64,000 bases of DNA, from positions 18,163 through 82,162 of the forward strand of contig CAZMHI010000012.1 in NCBI GenBank assembly GCA_964566055.1, in the 5' to 3' direction. The DNA is from TMED23 sp964566055. Lineage in GTDB: Bacteria > Pseudomonadota > Alphaproteobacteria > Rhodospirillales > UBA2165. A program made the position numbers and the translations under genes. Each line of letters opens with the position of its first letter. The stretch's first letter is position 1. Below are positions 52,318-59,933 of the stretch, piece after piece. Below the pieces are notes generated by a model that did no database searches, was not told the DNA's origin, and worked only from the letters and a program-made list of their open reading frames with translations.

Positions 52318-53850
52318 TTGATTATTCAATTTGGTGAATTTTCCTTGGATTCTGATGGCTACGTTCTCACAAAAGGAACGGAGCCCATTTCCCTTGAGCC
52401 TCAGGCATTTAATCTGTTGAACTATTTGCTTGAAAACCGGAACCGCGTGGTCAGCAAGGACGATCTGATCGAGCATGTGTGGGAGGGGCGTATCGTCTCC
52501 GATGCAGCGATTACCTCGACCATCAATCTCGCCCGCCGCGCCGTCGAAGATGACGGCAAGAGCCAGGCCGTCATAAAGACTTTCCCTAAAAAAGGCTTCC
52601 GGTTCGTGGCGGAAACTACAGAAGACAGCGCTAGGGCAAAAGCACCGGCGCAGACTCCCAACATCGAAAAGCCCTCGATCGCTGTCTTACCTTTTGACAA
52701 TATGAGCGGAGATCCGGAGCAGGAATACTTCTCCGACGGCATGGCCGAAGATTTAATCACTGATCTTTCGAATATCCCTGATCTTTATGTCGCCGCCCGT
52801 CATTCTTCATTTTCATTCAAAGGTCAGATGCCCTATGTGCAGGAAGTGGCTGAAAAGCTGGGTGTTACGTACGTGCTCGAGGGCAGCGTCCGCAAAATGG
52901 GCGAGCGGCTGCGGGTCAATACTCAATTGATCGATGCGACGGATGGGGATCACCTTTGGGCCAAACGTTATGACGGCGATATGGACGAGATTTTTGAATT
53001 CCAGGACCGGATACGAGCCGAGATCGTTACAGCACTAGAACTAAAGTTAACGCCAACCGATAAGGCGCTCAGTGAGCGTAAACCGACCGACAGTGTAGAG
53101 GCCTATGATCTCTTCCTCAAAGGACGGGCGAGTTATCATCGTTTTACCTCGGAACAGTATCTTGAGGCGAAAGAGTGTCTGGAGAAGGCGATTGAAATCG
53201 ACCCAAATTTTGCCGACGCCTACGGCTATCTCTCTTACTGTCATTTTTTCAGCTGGTCTCATATGTGGCCTGGTTGCGACGAGAATTTGGACCGGGCCAT
53301 TGAGCTGGCCGAGAAAGGTGTCGCGCTTGATGGTACGTCTGCCAACGCGCTGGCGCGACTGGGTTGGGTTCAGACGTTTTTACGCCGCTACGATCCTGCA
53401 CTTGAAAATTTGGAAAAAGCTATAAATTTGGCGCCCGACAACGCCGATGTCATTGCGACATTTGGCCAGGCTTTAAATTATCTTGGCAACCCTGAACGTG
53501 GGCTTAAGATGATGAAAAAGGCGTATAGCATCGAATTGTTCGACCCGCCGAATTGGGGCTTCATGATTGGCCTTTCCCATTTGTTATTGGAGCAATATGA
53601 CGAGGCTGTTGCCGGATTTAAACGAACAATTGAGCGCGCTCCGAAATTTTATGCTGCCCATTTGCTTATCGCCTGTTCGTACGTCGAATTAGACCGGCTC
53701 GAGGAAGCTAGTGTTGAGATAAAAACTCTATTGGAAAGTTTACCCCGATACACTCTCAAGGATGTCGCCAGAATCTACCCTTTCCGGCAGAATGAAGTCC
53801 GCGATCGTCTCTTCGAAAACTTGCGCCAAGCCGGACTACCAGAAGAGTAA
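52318..53850 (+). CDS. CadC-like transcription regulator with TolB-like and TPR domains
   Basis: The 510-residue protein starts at TTG 52318. Residues 1-98 are an OmpR/PhoB winged helix (EFSLDSDGYVLTKGTEPISL, DDLIEHVWEGRIVSDAAIT). Residues about 115-240 are a TolB-like domain (SIAVLPFDNMSGDPEQEYFSDGM; GVTYVLEGSVRKMGERLRVN), and the rest is TPR. The membrane helix of classical CadC is not evident. It may bind DNA and sense through the TPR part. It is divergent from the sulfotransferase/dehalogenase genes and precedes the nitronate monooxygenase gene, making it a candidate regulator of both. Confidence 0.85.
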   Translation: MIIQFGEFSLDSDGYVLTKGTEPISLEPQAFNLLNYLLENRNRVVSKDDLIEHVWEGRIVSDAAITSTINLARRAVEDDGKSQAVIKTFPKKGFRFVAETTEDSARAKAPAQTPNIEKPSIAVLPFDNMSGDPEQEYFSDGMAEDLITDLSNIPDLYVAARHSSFSFKGQMPYVQEVAEKLGVTYVLEGSVRKMGERLRVNTQLIDATDGDHLWAKRYDGDMDEIFEFQDRIRAEIVTALELKLTPTDKALSERKPTDSVEAYDLFLKGRASYHRFTSEQYLEAKECLEKAIEIDPNFADAYGYLSYCHFFSWSHMWPGCDENLDRAIELAEKGVALDGTSANALARLGWVQTFLRRYDPALENLEKAINLAPDNADVIATFGQALNYLGNPERGLKMMKKAYSIELFDPPNWGFMIGLSHLLLEQYDEAVAGFKRTIERAPKFYAAHLLIACSYVELDRLEEASVEIKTLLESLPRYTLKDVARIYPFRQNEVRDRLFENLRQAGLPEE

Positions 53851-53987
53851 GGTTACTGCATCTCTGTCCTTAGCCCATCTTCGATTTTAAAGGCCTAGGG
53901 CAGCACCGAGCGGCTTGATAACTCTCCCTTCCAAAAGTTGCCTGATAAACGATATCTAGTTAGGCTGAGGTTTTTGGAGCTTTTACC

Positions 53988-55061
53988 ATGTGGCCGGACC
54001 GGCGTCTGATAGATCTTATTAATACTGAACATCCTATAATCCAGGCACCGATGGCGGGCGCTAATGGCTCTGCCATGGTCATCGCTGCCGCAGAAGCAGG
54101 CGCGCTAGGGTCGCTTCCCTGCGCTATGTTGGATGCCGAAACATTGCGTGCCGAAATTGGTATCATCCGTCAGCAGACATCAAAGCCAACTAATTTGAAT
54201 TTCTTTTGCCATACGCCGGCTGAAGCCGATCCAGCCCGGGAAAGCGCCTGGAGAAAAACTCTATCACCTTATTACGATGAATTTGGTCTGGATCAAGATA
54301 CCACGGCCCCTGCGGCCAGCCGTTCGCCCTTTGACGAGATTATGTGCGAGATTGTTGAAGAAACAAAGCCGGAGGTCGTAAGTTTTCATTTTGGCCTGCC
54401 CGCTGAAAAGCTCCTCAACAGGGTAAAAGACGCCGGCTGCAAGGTTATGAGCAGCGCCACCACCGTTGCAGAGGCGAAATGGCTCGAAGACAATGGCTGC
54501 GACGCCGTTATCGCCCAAGGCTACGAAGCTGGTGGTCATCGGGGAATGTTTTTAACCGAAAATGTTAGCAGTCAGGCCGGCACCTTTGCGCTCATCCCCC
54601 AAGTGGCGGATGCCGTCACAGTTCCGGTTATCGCCACCGGCGGTATAGCTGACGGTCGCGGCATCGCCGCCGCCTTTGCGCTCGGCGCCGCCGGCGTTCA
54701 GATCGGCACGGCTTATTTGTTTACGCCTGAATCTCTTATCAGCGACCTCCACCGTGAGGCTCTTAAGTCCGCTCGCGACGATGAGACGGCACTTACCAAC
54801 CTTTTTTCCGGCCGGCCGGCGCGAGGCGTATTTAACCGGCTAATGCGGGAAATCGGCCCGATATCAGATGACGCTCCAGCCTTTCCAACTGCCGGCGGTG
54901 CCTTGGCTCCTCTCAAAGCAGCGGCAGAGAAAACCGGCAGCAGTGATTTTTCTTCTCTTTGGTCAGGTCAAGCGGCCCCCCTTGGAGAGGAAATGACGAC
55001 AGCCGGACTAACCGCCAATTTGGTTCTGGAGGCAAATGAAGTTTTCAAAAAGTTCAATTAA
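53988..55061 (+). CDS. nitronate monooxygenase (2-nitropropane dioxygenase family)
   Basis: The 357-residue FMN-binding TIM-barrel protein has HPIIQAPMAGANGS at the start, the catalytic-site AQGYEAGGHRGMFL with His, and IATGGIADGRGIAAAFALGAAGVQIGTAYL for phosphate binding. It oxidises alkyl nitronates (from propionate-3-nitronate in the well-studied class) to carbonyl compounds. The start follows TTTTTGGAGCTTTTACC. The carboxyl end converges with the GFA gene. Confidence 0.92.
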   Translation: MWPDRRLIDLINTEHPIIQAPMAGANGSAMVIAAAEAGALGSLPCAMLDAETLRAEIGIIRQQTSKPTNLNFFCHTPAEADPARESAWRKTLSPYYDEFGLDQDTTAPAASRSPFDEIMCEIVEETKPEVVSFHFGLPAEKLLNRVKDAGCKVMSSATTVAEAKWLEDNGCDAVIAQGYEAGGHRGMFLTENVSSQAGTFALIPQVADAVTVPVIATGGIADGRGIAAAFALGAAGVQIGTAYLFTPESLISDLHREALKSARDDETALTNLFSGRPARGVFNRLMREIGPISDDAPAFPTAGGALAPLKAAAEKTGSSDFSSLWSGQAAPLGEEMTTAGLTANLVLEANEVFKKFN

Positions 55062-55078
55062 AAAAAACGGCCGTAGAA

Positions 55079-55486
55079 TTATTGCATCTCAGTGCGTGGC
55101 ACCTCTTCAATATTCAGCGCCCAGGGCTGGGCCGAGCGGCACCAGATTTGACCCGTTGGCGTGAACCGGTCTTTCTGATTTACCGAGCCAATCCGCAAAT
55201 TTAAAACGCGCGAGCCGATATTGTCGACCGAGGTCGCATAAATATGGGTGCCACACTCGGGACAAAATGCCTGAACACGCGGATTACCGCTTTCAGATGT
55301 CTTGATGTAATCCTTTGGTTGTTGCGCCGAGAATTTGACGTCTTCTTCTTTTGCCGGCACTACAACGCGATAAGCCGAACCCGACATTCTCTGGCAGTCG
55401 CTGCAATGACAGATAATGACTGTATCGGTGTTTACTTCAGCCTCATATTGAACATGCCCGCAATGGCAGCCGCCGTCGATTTTCAT
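55079..55486 (-). CDS. GFA (glutathione-dependent formaldehyde-activating-like) protein
   Basis: The 135-residue protein has the GFA zinc-binding cysteines: GGCHCGHVQYEAEV, ICHCSDCQRMSGSAY and FCPECGTHIYA. Founding member Gfa was named for binding S-hydroxymethylglutathione; most family members are unassigned. It follows ASST copy 2 on the minus strand after 24 bases, so they may be cotranscribed. Confidence 0.92.
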   Translation of the reverse strand: MKIDGGCHCGHVQYEAEVNTDTVIICHCSDCQRMSGSAYRVVVPAKEEDVKFSAQQPKDYIKTSESGNPRVQAFCPECGTHIYATSVDNIGSRVLNLRIGSVNQKDRFTPTGQIWCRSAQPWALNIEEVPRTEMQ

Positions 55487-55510
55487 AACCTTCTCCCAAC
55501 TCTATCTAAG

Positions 55511-56575
55511 CTAGGATAAACTTACCCGGCCCTGAACTTCCGGTCCATCAACATCGTAGCGATAAGCGCGGAACACACAATTGGTGCCGGCCATGGGACC
55601 GGGCAAATCTTGCGGCGTGAAAAATGGCGAGATGTATTCCCAAACTAATTCCTTATCCGGCGTTACTTCGAAAATACGTCCCCACATACCTTCGCAAATT
55701 AGCGTGTTGCCGCTGGAGAGCCGCTGGGCGCCGGAGATAAACGGGCTGTGGAAAGTATAGCGCGGCTTGCCCTGATACTCCCACACCGTCTCTTTGTTAG
55801 TGGGGTCAAATTCCAGCACCCGGGAACCGGCCCCGGGCCCGGGATGCTGATTGATAAAGACCATGTAATTGCCGTTTTCGAGGACTTGAAAATCGTGCTG
55901 GTGGCCGAGCTCGGGTCCACACCACTCAAACTTAAACTGGCCGCTTTTTTTATCGATGACAGCTATCAGATTGTTATGCCGCCAGCTGACCATAATGTCA
56001 CCGTCCGGGGTCGCCATGATCGAGTTCGGGTGCGCCCATTCAACGCGTCCCGCCATTGGTGCATTAGGGTATTTCTCAATCTCAACGTTTTCGTGAAAAT
56101 GCCACTCCCAGACGGTTTCACCAGCCGGGCTTACTTCCCGGACATAATCACCCCAAATGCCATCCTGCGCCGAGCGGCCATACTCCCCGCCTTGCACACG
56201 TTTGGCCGCATCTTCCGGTAGCAATTCCCAGCCGAGATAGATTGTATTGCCATTGTCACAGCGGCGGAAATCATGATGCTGATTGTCGTCATGATACTCC
56301 CAGACAATATTACCGTCCCAATCAAGCTCCTGAATTTTGCCGCCCTTGGCATTGAGGTCAGGACCGTCTGCAGTGCAAATAGCGGTTAAGAGATTGCCAT
56401 TCGGTAGCAGGTAACTGTAATTGCCCGGCTTGGCCGCCAAATCCCACTGATGGAGAATTTCACCATTCATGCCGATCAAATACGTCACTTTGTGGAGCAA
56501 GGGAGAATACAAGGTTACGCCTGGCGTGGCCCGCGCACGGTCATATTCCGTCACACCAAACTTTGAAAAGCGCAT
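55511..56575 (-). CDS. arylsulfotransferase-like beta-propeller protein, copy 2
   Basis: The 354-residue protein parallels copy 1 (50696-51901): FSKFGVTEYDRARATPGVTLYSP, IGMNGEILHQWDLAAKPGNYSYLLPNGN, WDGNIVWEYHDDNQHHDFRRCDNGN, LENGNYMVFINQHPG and NTLICEGMWGRIFEVTPDK. It too lacks a signal peptide. The blades differ most around the charged loops. The two copies are separated by the regulator, monooxygenase and GFA genes, an arrangement that suggests a duplication followed by rearrangement. Confidence 0.8.
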   Translation of the reverse strand: MRFSKFGVTEYDRARATPGVTLYSPLLHKVTYLIGMNGEILHQWDLAAKPGNYSYLLPNGNLLTAICTADGPDLNAKGGKIQELDWDGNIVWEYHDDNQHHDFRRCDNGNTIYLGWELLPEDAAKRVQGGEYGRSAQDGIWGDYVREVSPAGETVWEWHFHENVEIEKYPNAPMAGRVEWAHPNSIMATPDGDIMVSWRHNNLIAVIDKKSGQFKFEWCGPELGHQHDFQVLENGNYMVFINQHPGPGAGSRVLEFDPTNKETVWEYQGKPRYTFHSPFISGAQRLSSGNTLICEGMWGRIFEVTPDKELVWEYISPFFTPQDLPGPMAGTNCVFRAYRYDVDGPEVQGRVSLS

Positions 56576-56686
56576 TGAAATGCCCCCCGGATATTATTTT
56601 ATTTTTGATATGATAGCTTAAGCAAGATCAAGAACAGCCGTCCTATACCGATGAGGTATCACCGATATCAGGCAGCACAAGGGAAA

Positions 56687-56899
56687 TTATTCCGGCAGAT
56701 CAATCTCAAGAATCGCCATATTGAAATCGTAAGAGACTTCGCCTTCATCGTCATCCCGGTAGATGGTGCCGATGAACTCTTCGGTTAAATACACTTCAAC
56801 CGAGGTTTCCGATTTTATGCGATCAACAATGCGAAAATGCTCATTGCCGAATTTTTCGCGGAGGTATTTTTGAAGCTTTTGAACTTCTATTTCAGTCAC
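56687..56899 (-). CDS. DUF3126 family protein
   Basis: The 70-residue protein (LQKYLREKFGNEHFRIVDRI; VEVYLTEEFIGTIYRDDDEG; YDFNMAILEIDL) is the alphaproteobacterial DUF3126, of unknown function. It usually lies near a GST or cysteine-related gene; here it is 28 bases downstream of the Sec-GST candidate on the same strand. The ribosome site GGAGAACAACG precedes the ATG. Confidence 0.88.
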   Translation of the reverse strand: MTEIEVQKLQKYLREKFGNEHFRIVDRIKSETSVEVYLTEEFIGTIYRDDDEGEVSYDFNMAILEIDLPE

Positions 56900-56927
56900 G
56901 TTGTTCTCCTGATGTGTTTCAAGTTAG

Positions 56928-57620
56928 TTACTCTGCTGCAGCAGATTGTTCGTCCAGAATTTTTGCGGCCCAGGATTCGCGGCGATGAAGACTCTTCTTG
57001 AACACCTCATCAAAATCTTCCGAGACCGAATTAATCACGGCGTCATTAGCGAGTAAGGCTTCAGACCAGGCTTTGATTTTGGGAAAGCTGTCCAACACGT
57101 TGGTCGGGTTGATTGCTTCTACCATATCAAAACGCATCAAAAATGGTGCGTAAGCAGCATCAACCAAACAGAGCGTGTCGCCATTGAAATACGGCCCATC
57201 ATTCTCCCGGCGGGACAGTGAATCTTCTATTTTTTGCAGCGTTTTGGGCTGTTCTTCCAGCGCTTTTTCCTGATCCTCTTTGGTTTTGGCATACATTATT
57301 TTACCCAAGGCTCCCGCCCAGCCGGTGGTAAAATCAGTCCAGGCCCGGTTTCGCGCGCGCATTACCGGATCGGTTGGATGCAATTGCGGCGCCACCATTT
57401 CGTCAAGAAATTCCGCGATGGCGTTTGATTCAAATAAGACATCGTCATCCACTTTAAGCACCGGCACTTTACCATGCGGTGAAATTTCCAAAAACCAGTC
57501 CGGCTTGTTGTCAGCCGTAATATACGTCACTTCAAAATCGACCTTTTTAGCACGCATAACAATCACGGCGCGCTGAACCCAGGGTCAGGTTTTAAAGCTG
57601 ATTAAATGATAATTTGTCAT
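56928..57620 (-). CDS. candidate selenocysteine-containing glutathione S-transferase (in-frame TGA)
   Basis: Read from the ATG at 57620 (Shine-Dalgarno GGGG at 57627-57630, 6 bases upstream), the frame encodes MTNYHLISFKT, then TGA at 57587-57585, then PWVQRAVIVMRAKKVDFEVTYI. In the GST family with N-terminus like LISFKLCPxVQRAVI...FE, and then NKPDWFLEISPHGKVPVLKVDD, the base after the Lys-Xaa pair is Cys. Here the Cys is exactly TGA. Total length with the TGA decoded is 230 residues, the family size; the start at GTG 57566 would delete the first beta strand and the catalytic position and has no good ribosome site. A SECIS-like stem-loop follows the TGA. The alternative is a nonsense mutation making a pseudogene; the rest of the gene is undamaged. 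Confidence 0.72.
57549..57574 (-). promoter_or_regulatory. bacterial SECIS-like stem-loop downstream of the TGA
   Basis: Ten bases after the TGA, AGCGCGC (57574-57568) pairs with GCGTGCT (57555-57549), 7 base pairs with one G-U, closing a 12-base loop CGTGATTGTTAT. The loop starts 17 bases after the TGA and has G at its second position. Known bacterial SECIS elements have the apical loop about 16-37 bases after UGA with a G in the first two loop positions, so position and loop fit; SelB binding cannot be shown from sequence. Confidence 0.6.
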
Positions 57621-57772
57621 TATTTACCCCTTTTATTCGTGGCGGATGGTGACATATGAGCCCCGGAGATTCAATTGCTATTCAGGACACATCATTGTGC
57701 AGGGCTTTCAATTAATCAGGAAAACTGTATAACACCTTGGAATCCCGATAAGAATCAGGGTAAAACTACTTA

Positions 57773-59920
57773 ATGAAGCAAGTTATTCAAAGCGCGCGGT
57801 CGGGCGACCTTAAGGTCAAAGACGTTCCGGCGCCAGCTGCCGGCAAAGGCGAAATTCTGGTCCAGAGCGGAGCCTCGCTGATCTCAGCCGGCACCGAGCG
57901 CATGGTCGTAGAATTCGCCAAAAAAAGCCTCGCCGGTAAAGCCAAGGAACGGCCCGATCTGGTTAAAAAAGTTCTTAACAAAGCCAAAACTGATGGCGTT
58001 ATGGCGACGATCAGGGCCGTGTTGTCCCGGCTTGATGAGCCCTTACCTTTGGGCTACTCCGCTGCTGGTACCGTAATCGCTGTCGGGGCCGGGCTAGAAG
58101 GTGATTTCCGGGTCGGTGAGCGGGTGGCGATTGCCGGGGCTGGCCTAGCCAATCACGCGGAAATTAATGCAGTGCCGGAAAATCTTGCCACCCCAATTCC
58201 TGAAGGGGTTAGCGATGAGGAAGCGGCATTCGGCACCATTGGCGCCATTGCCCTTCATGCCGTGCGCAATCTTGACGCCAAGCTGGGTGAAGTTGTGGCG
58301 GTCTTGGGCGCTGGCTTGGTGGGCCAAATGGCGGCGCAATTATTAACACTTTCCGGGGTCCGCGCTGTTGTCCTCGATTATGACCAGGCGCGGCTTGATC
58401 TTGCCGCCAAGCTTGGCGCTGAAAAATGCCTCAACCTGGCAGAAAGCGGCATTGAACAAAACGTGCAGGCTTTCACAAATGGCCTCGGCTGTGATGGCAT
58501 TTTGATCGCCGCAGCCACTGATTCCAGTGAGCCCTTCGAGACCGCGGCGGCAATTGCCCGGGACCGGGCGCGAGTGTGTATGGTGGGGCTCAGCGGCACG
58601 GAATTTCCTTATGCGGATTTTATGAAAAAAGAGCTTTCGATCATTGTTTCCCGCTCCTATGGGCCGGGCCGCTACGATGAAGACTATGAAGCCCGCGGCG
58701 TTAAATATCCAGCAGGCTTTGTGCGTTGGACCGAAACTGAGAATTTAGCTGAAGTGATGCGGCTATTGGCGTCGCCATCCCCCACAAAACTGGACGTCAC
58801 CTCGCTTATTTCTCATCGTTTCGATATTGGAACGGCAGAGACCGCCTTTAAGATGGTGCTGGAAAAATCCGAATCCCATATGGGCGTCATCTTGACCTAT
58901 CCGGATACAGTGTCGAAGATGCCCACTAAAATCAGCCCTGTAGCGCCAACAGCCGGCGACTGTGTCTTAGGCGTAATTGGCGCCGGTAATTTCGCCAAAG
59001 CCGTGTTGCTGCCGGAATTGAAGAAAATTTCGGGTGTGAGATTGCATACGTTGGCGACCAAACGCGGCGCCTCGGCGGATCACACTCAGGAAAGGTTTGG
59101 TTTCGAACAGGCAACGACCGATGAAGCCACCGTTTTGGATAATCCTGACATAAACGCCGTGCTGATTGCGACCCGCCATGACAGCCATGCTGAGTTGACT
59201 GCAAAAGCCCTCAATGCTGGAAAATCTGTGCTGGTCGAAAAACCGCTCGGCCTGACCAGCGATGAAATTTCAAATGTCGAAGAATCCCGCCAAAATTCCA
59301 CCGGTTTTTTCCAGATCGGCTTTAATCGCCGTTTTGCCCCGCTGGCGATGCAGGCCAAAGCTGAATTGGAAAAAATAGGTGGGCCGAGCTTTATGGTGTT
59401 CCGGATTAATGCCGGACCTATTCCGGGTGAGAGCTGGCTCCACAACCCGGATGAAGGCGGCGGCCGCATCATTGGTGAGATGTGCCACTTTATTGATCTT
59501 GCCCGCTATTTTGCCGGTTCACCCATCGTTTCGGTGCAGGCGGATGCGGCGCGCAATTCAGACGGCGCCGCAGACGATGTCACGGCGACGCTCCGCTTTC
59601 AAAACGGTAGTCTGGCTACCATTGCCTATACCAGCCTTGGTGATGCTGCCGTGCCGAAGGAGAGCTATGAAATTTTCACCGGTGGCTCGGTTTTGAATTT
59701 AGATAATTTCAGGAGCCTGAGTGTGACCCAGGGTGGCTCAAGCCAAAACCACACCAGTGGCAGCCAGAATAAGGGCTTCGCCGGTGCCCTCAAAGCGTTC
59801 TCACAAGCCGTCTCTGCCGGAGGCCCGGCGCCCATAGATGAAAACGAATTGATCGAAAGCAGTCTCGCCACATTGGCTGTTTTGGACTCACTGCAATCCG
59901 GCACCAGAATAGATTTATGA
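57773..59920 (+). CDS. two-domain oxidoreductase (MDR dehydrogenase + Gfo/Idh/MocA)
   Basis: The 715-residue protein has an N-terminal zinc-type medium-chain dehydrogenase domain (about 1-380: LISAGTERMVVEFAKKSLAGK, PLGYSAAGTVIAVGAG, VAVLGAGLVGQMAAQLLTLSG) and a C-terminal Gfo/Idh/MocA domain (about 395-715: LGVIGAGNFAKAVLLPEL, VLVEKPLGLTSDEISNVEE, GGGRIIGEMCHFIDLARYFA). Such proteins accompany polysaccharide and LPS gene clusters and act on nucleotide-linked or free sugars with NAD(P). The hldE gene starts 14 bases downstream, in agreement with a sugar role. Confidence 0.9.
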   Translation: MKQVIQSARSGDLKVKDVPAPAAGKGEILVQSGASLISAGTERMVVEFAKKSLAGKAKERPDLVKKVLNKAKTDGVMATIRAVLSRLDEPLPLGYSAAGTVIAVGAGLEGDFRVGERVAIAGAGLANHAEINAVPENLATPIPEGVSDEEAAFGTIGAIALHAVRNLDAKLGEVVAVLGAGLVGQMAAQLLTLSGVRAVVLDYDQARLDLAAKLGAEKCLNLAESGIEQNVQAFTNGLGCDGILIAAATDSSEPFETAAAIARDRARVCMVGLSGTEFPYADFMKKELSIIVSRSYGPGRYDEDYEARGVKYPAGFVRWTETENLAEVMRLLASPSPTKLDVTSLISHRFDIGTAETAFKMVLEKSESHMGVILTYPDTVSKMPTKISPVAPTAGDCVLGVIGAGNFAKAVLLPELKKISGVRLHTLATKRGASADHTQERFGFEQATTDEATVLDNPDINAVLIATRHDSHAELTAKALNAGKSVLVEKPLGLTSDEISNVEESRQNSTGFFQIGFNRRFAPLAMQAKAELEKIGGPSFMVFRINAGPIPGESWLHNPDEGGGRIIGEMCHFIDLARYFAGSPIVSVQADAARNSDGAADDVTATLRFQNGSLATIAYTSLGDAAVPKESYEIFTGGSVLNLDNFRSLSVTQGGSSQNHTSGSQNKGFAGALKAFSQAVSAGGPAPIDENELIESSLATLAVLDSLQSGTRIDL

Positions 59921-59933
59921 GGCAGGTATTAGA

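Noticed and set aside
56928..57566. GST start at GTG 57566
   Set aside because: It removes the first beta strand and catalytic position and has no well-spaced ribosome site; the in-frame TGA plus upstream ATG explain the sequence better.
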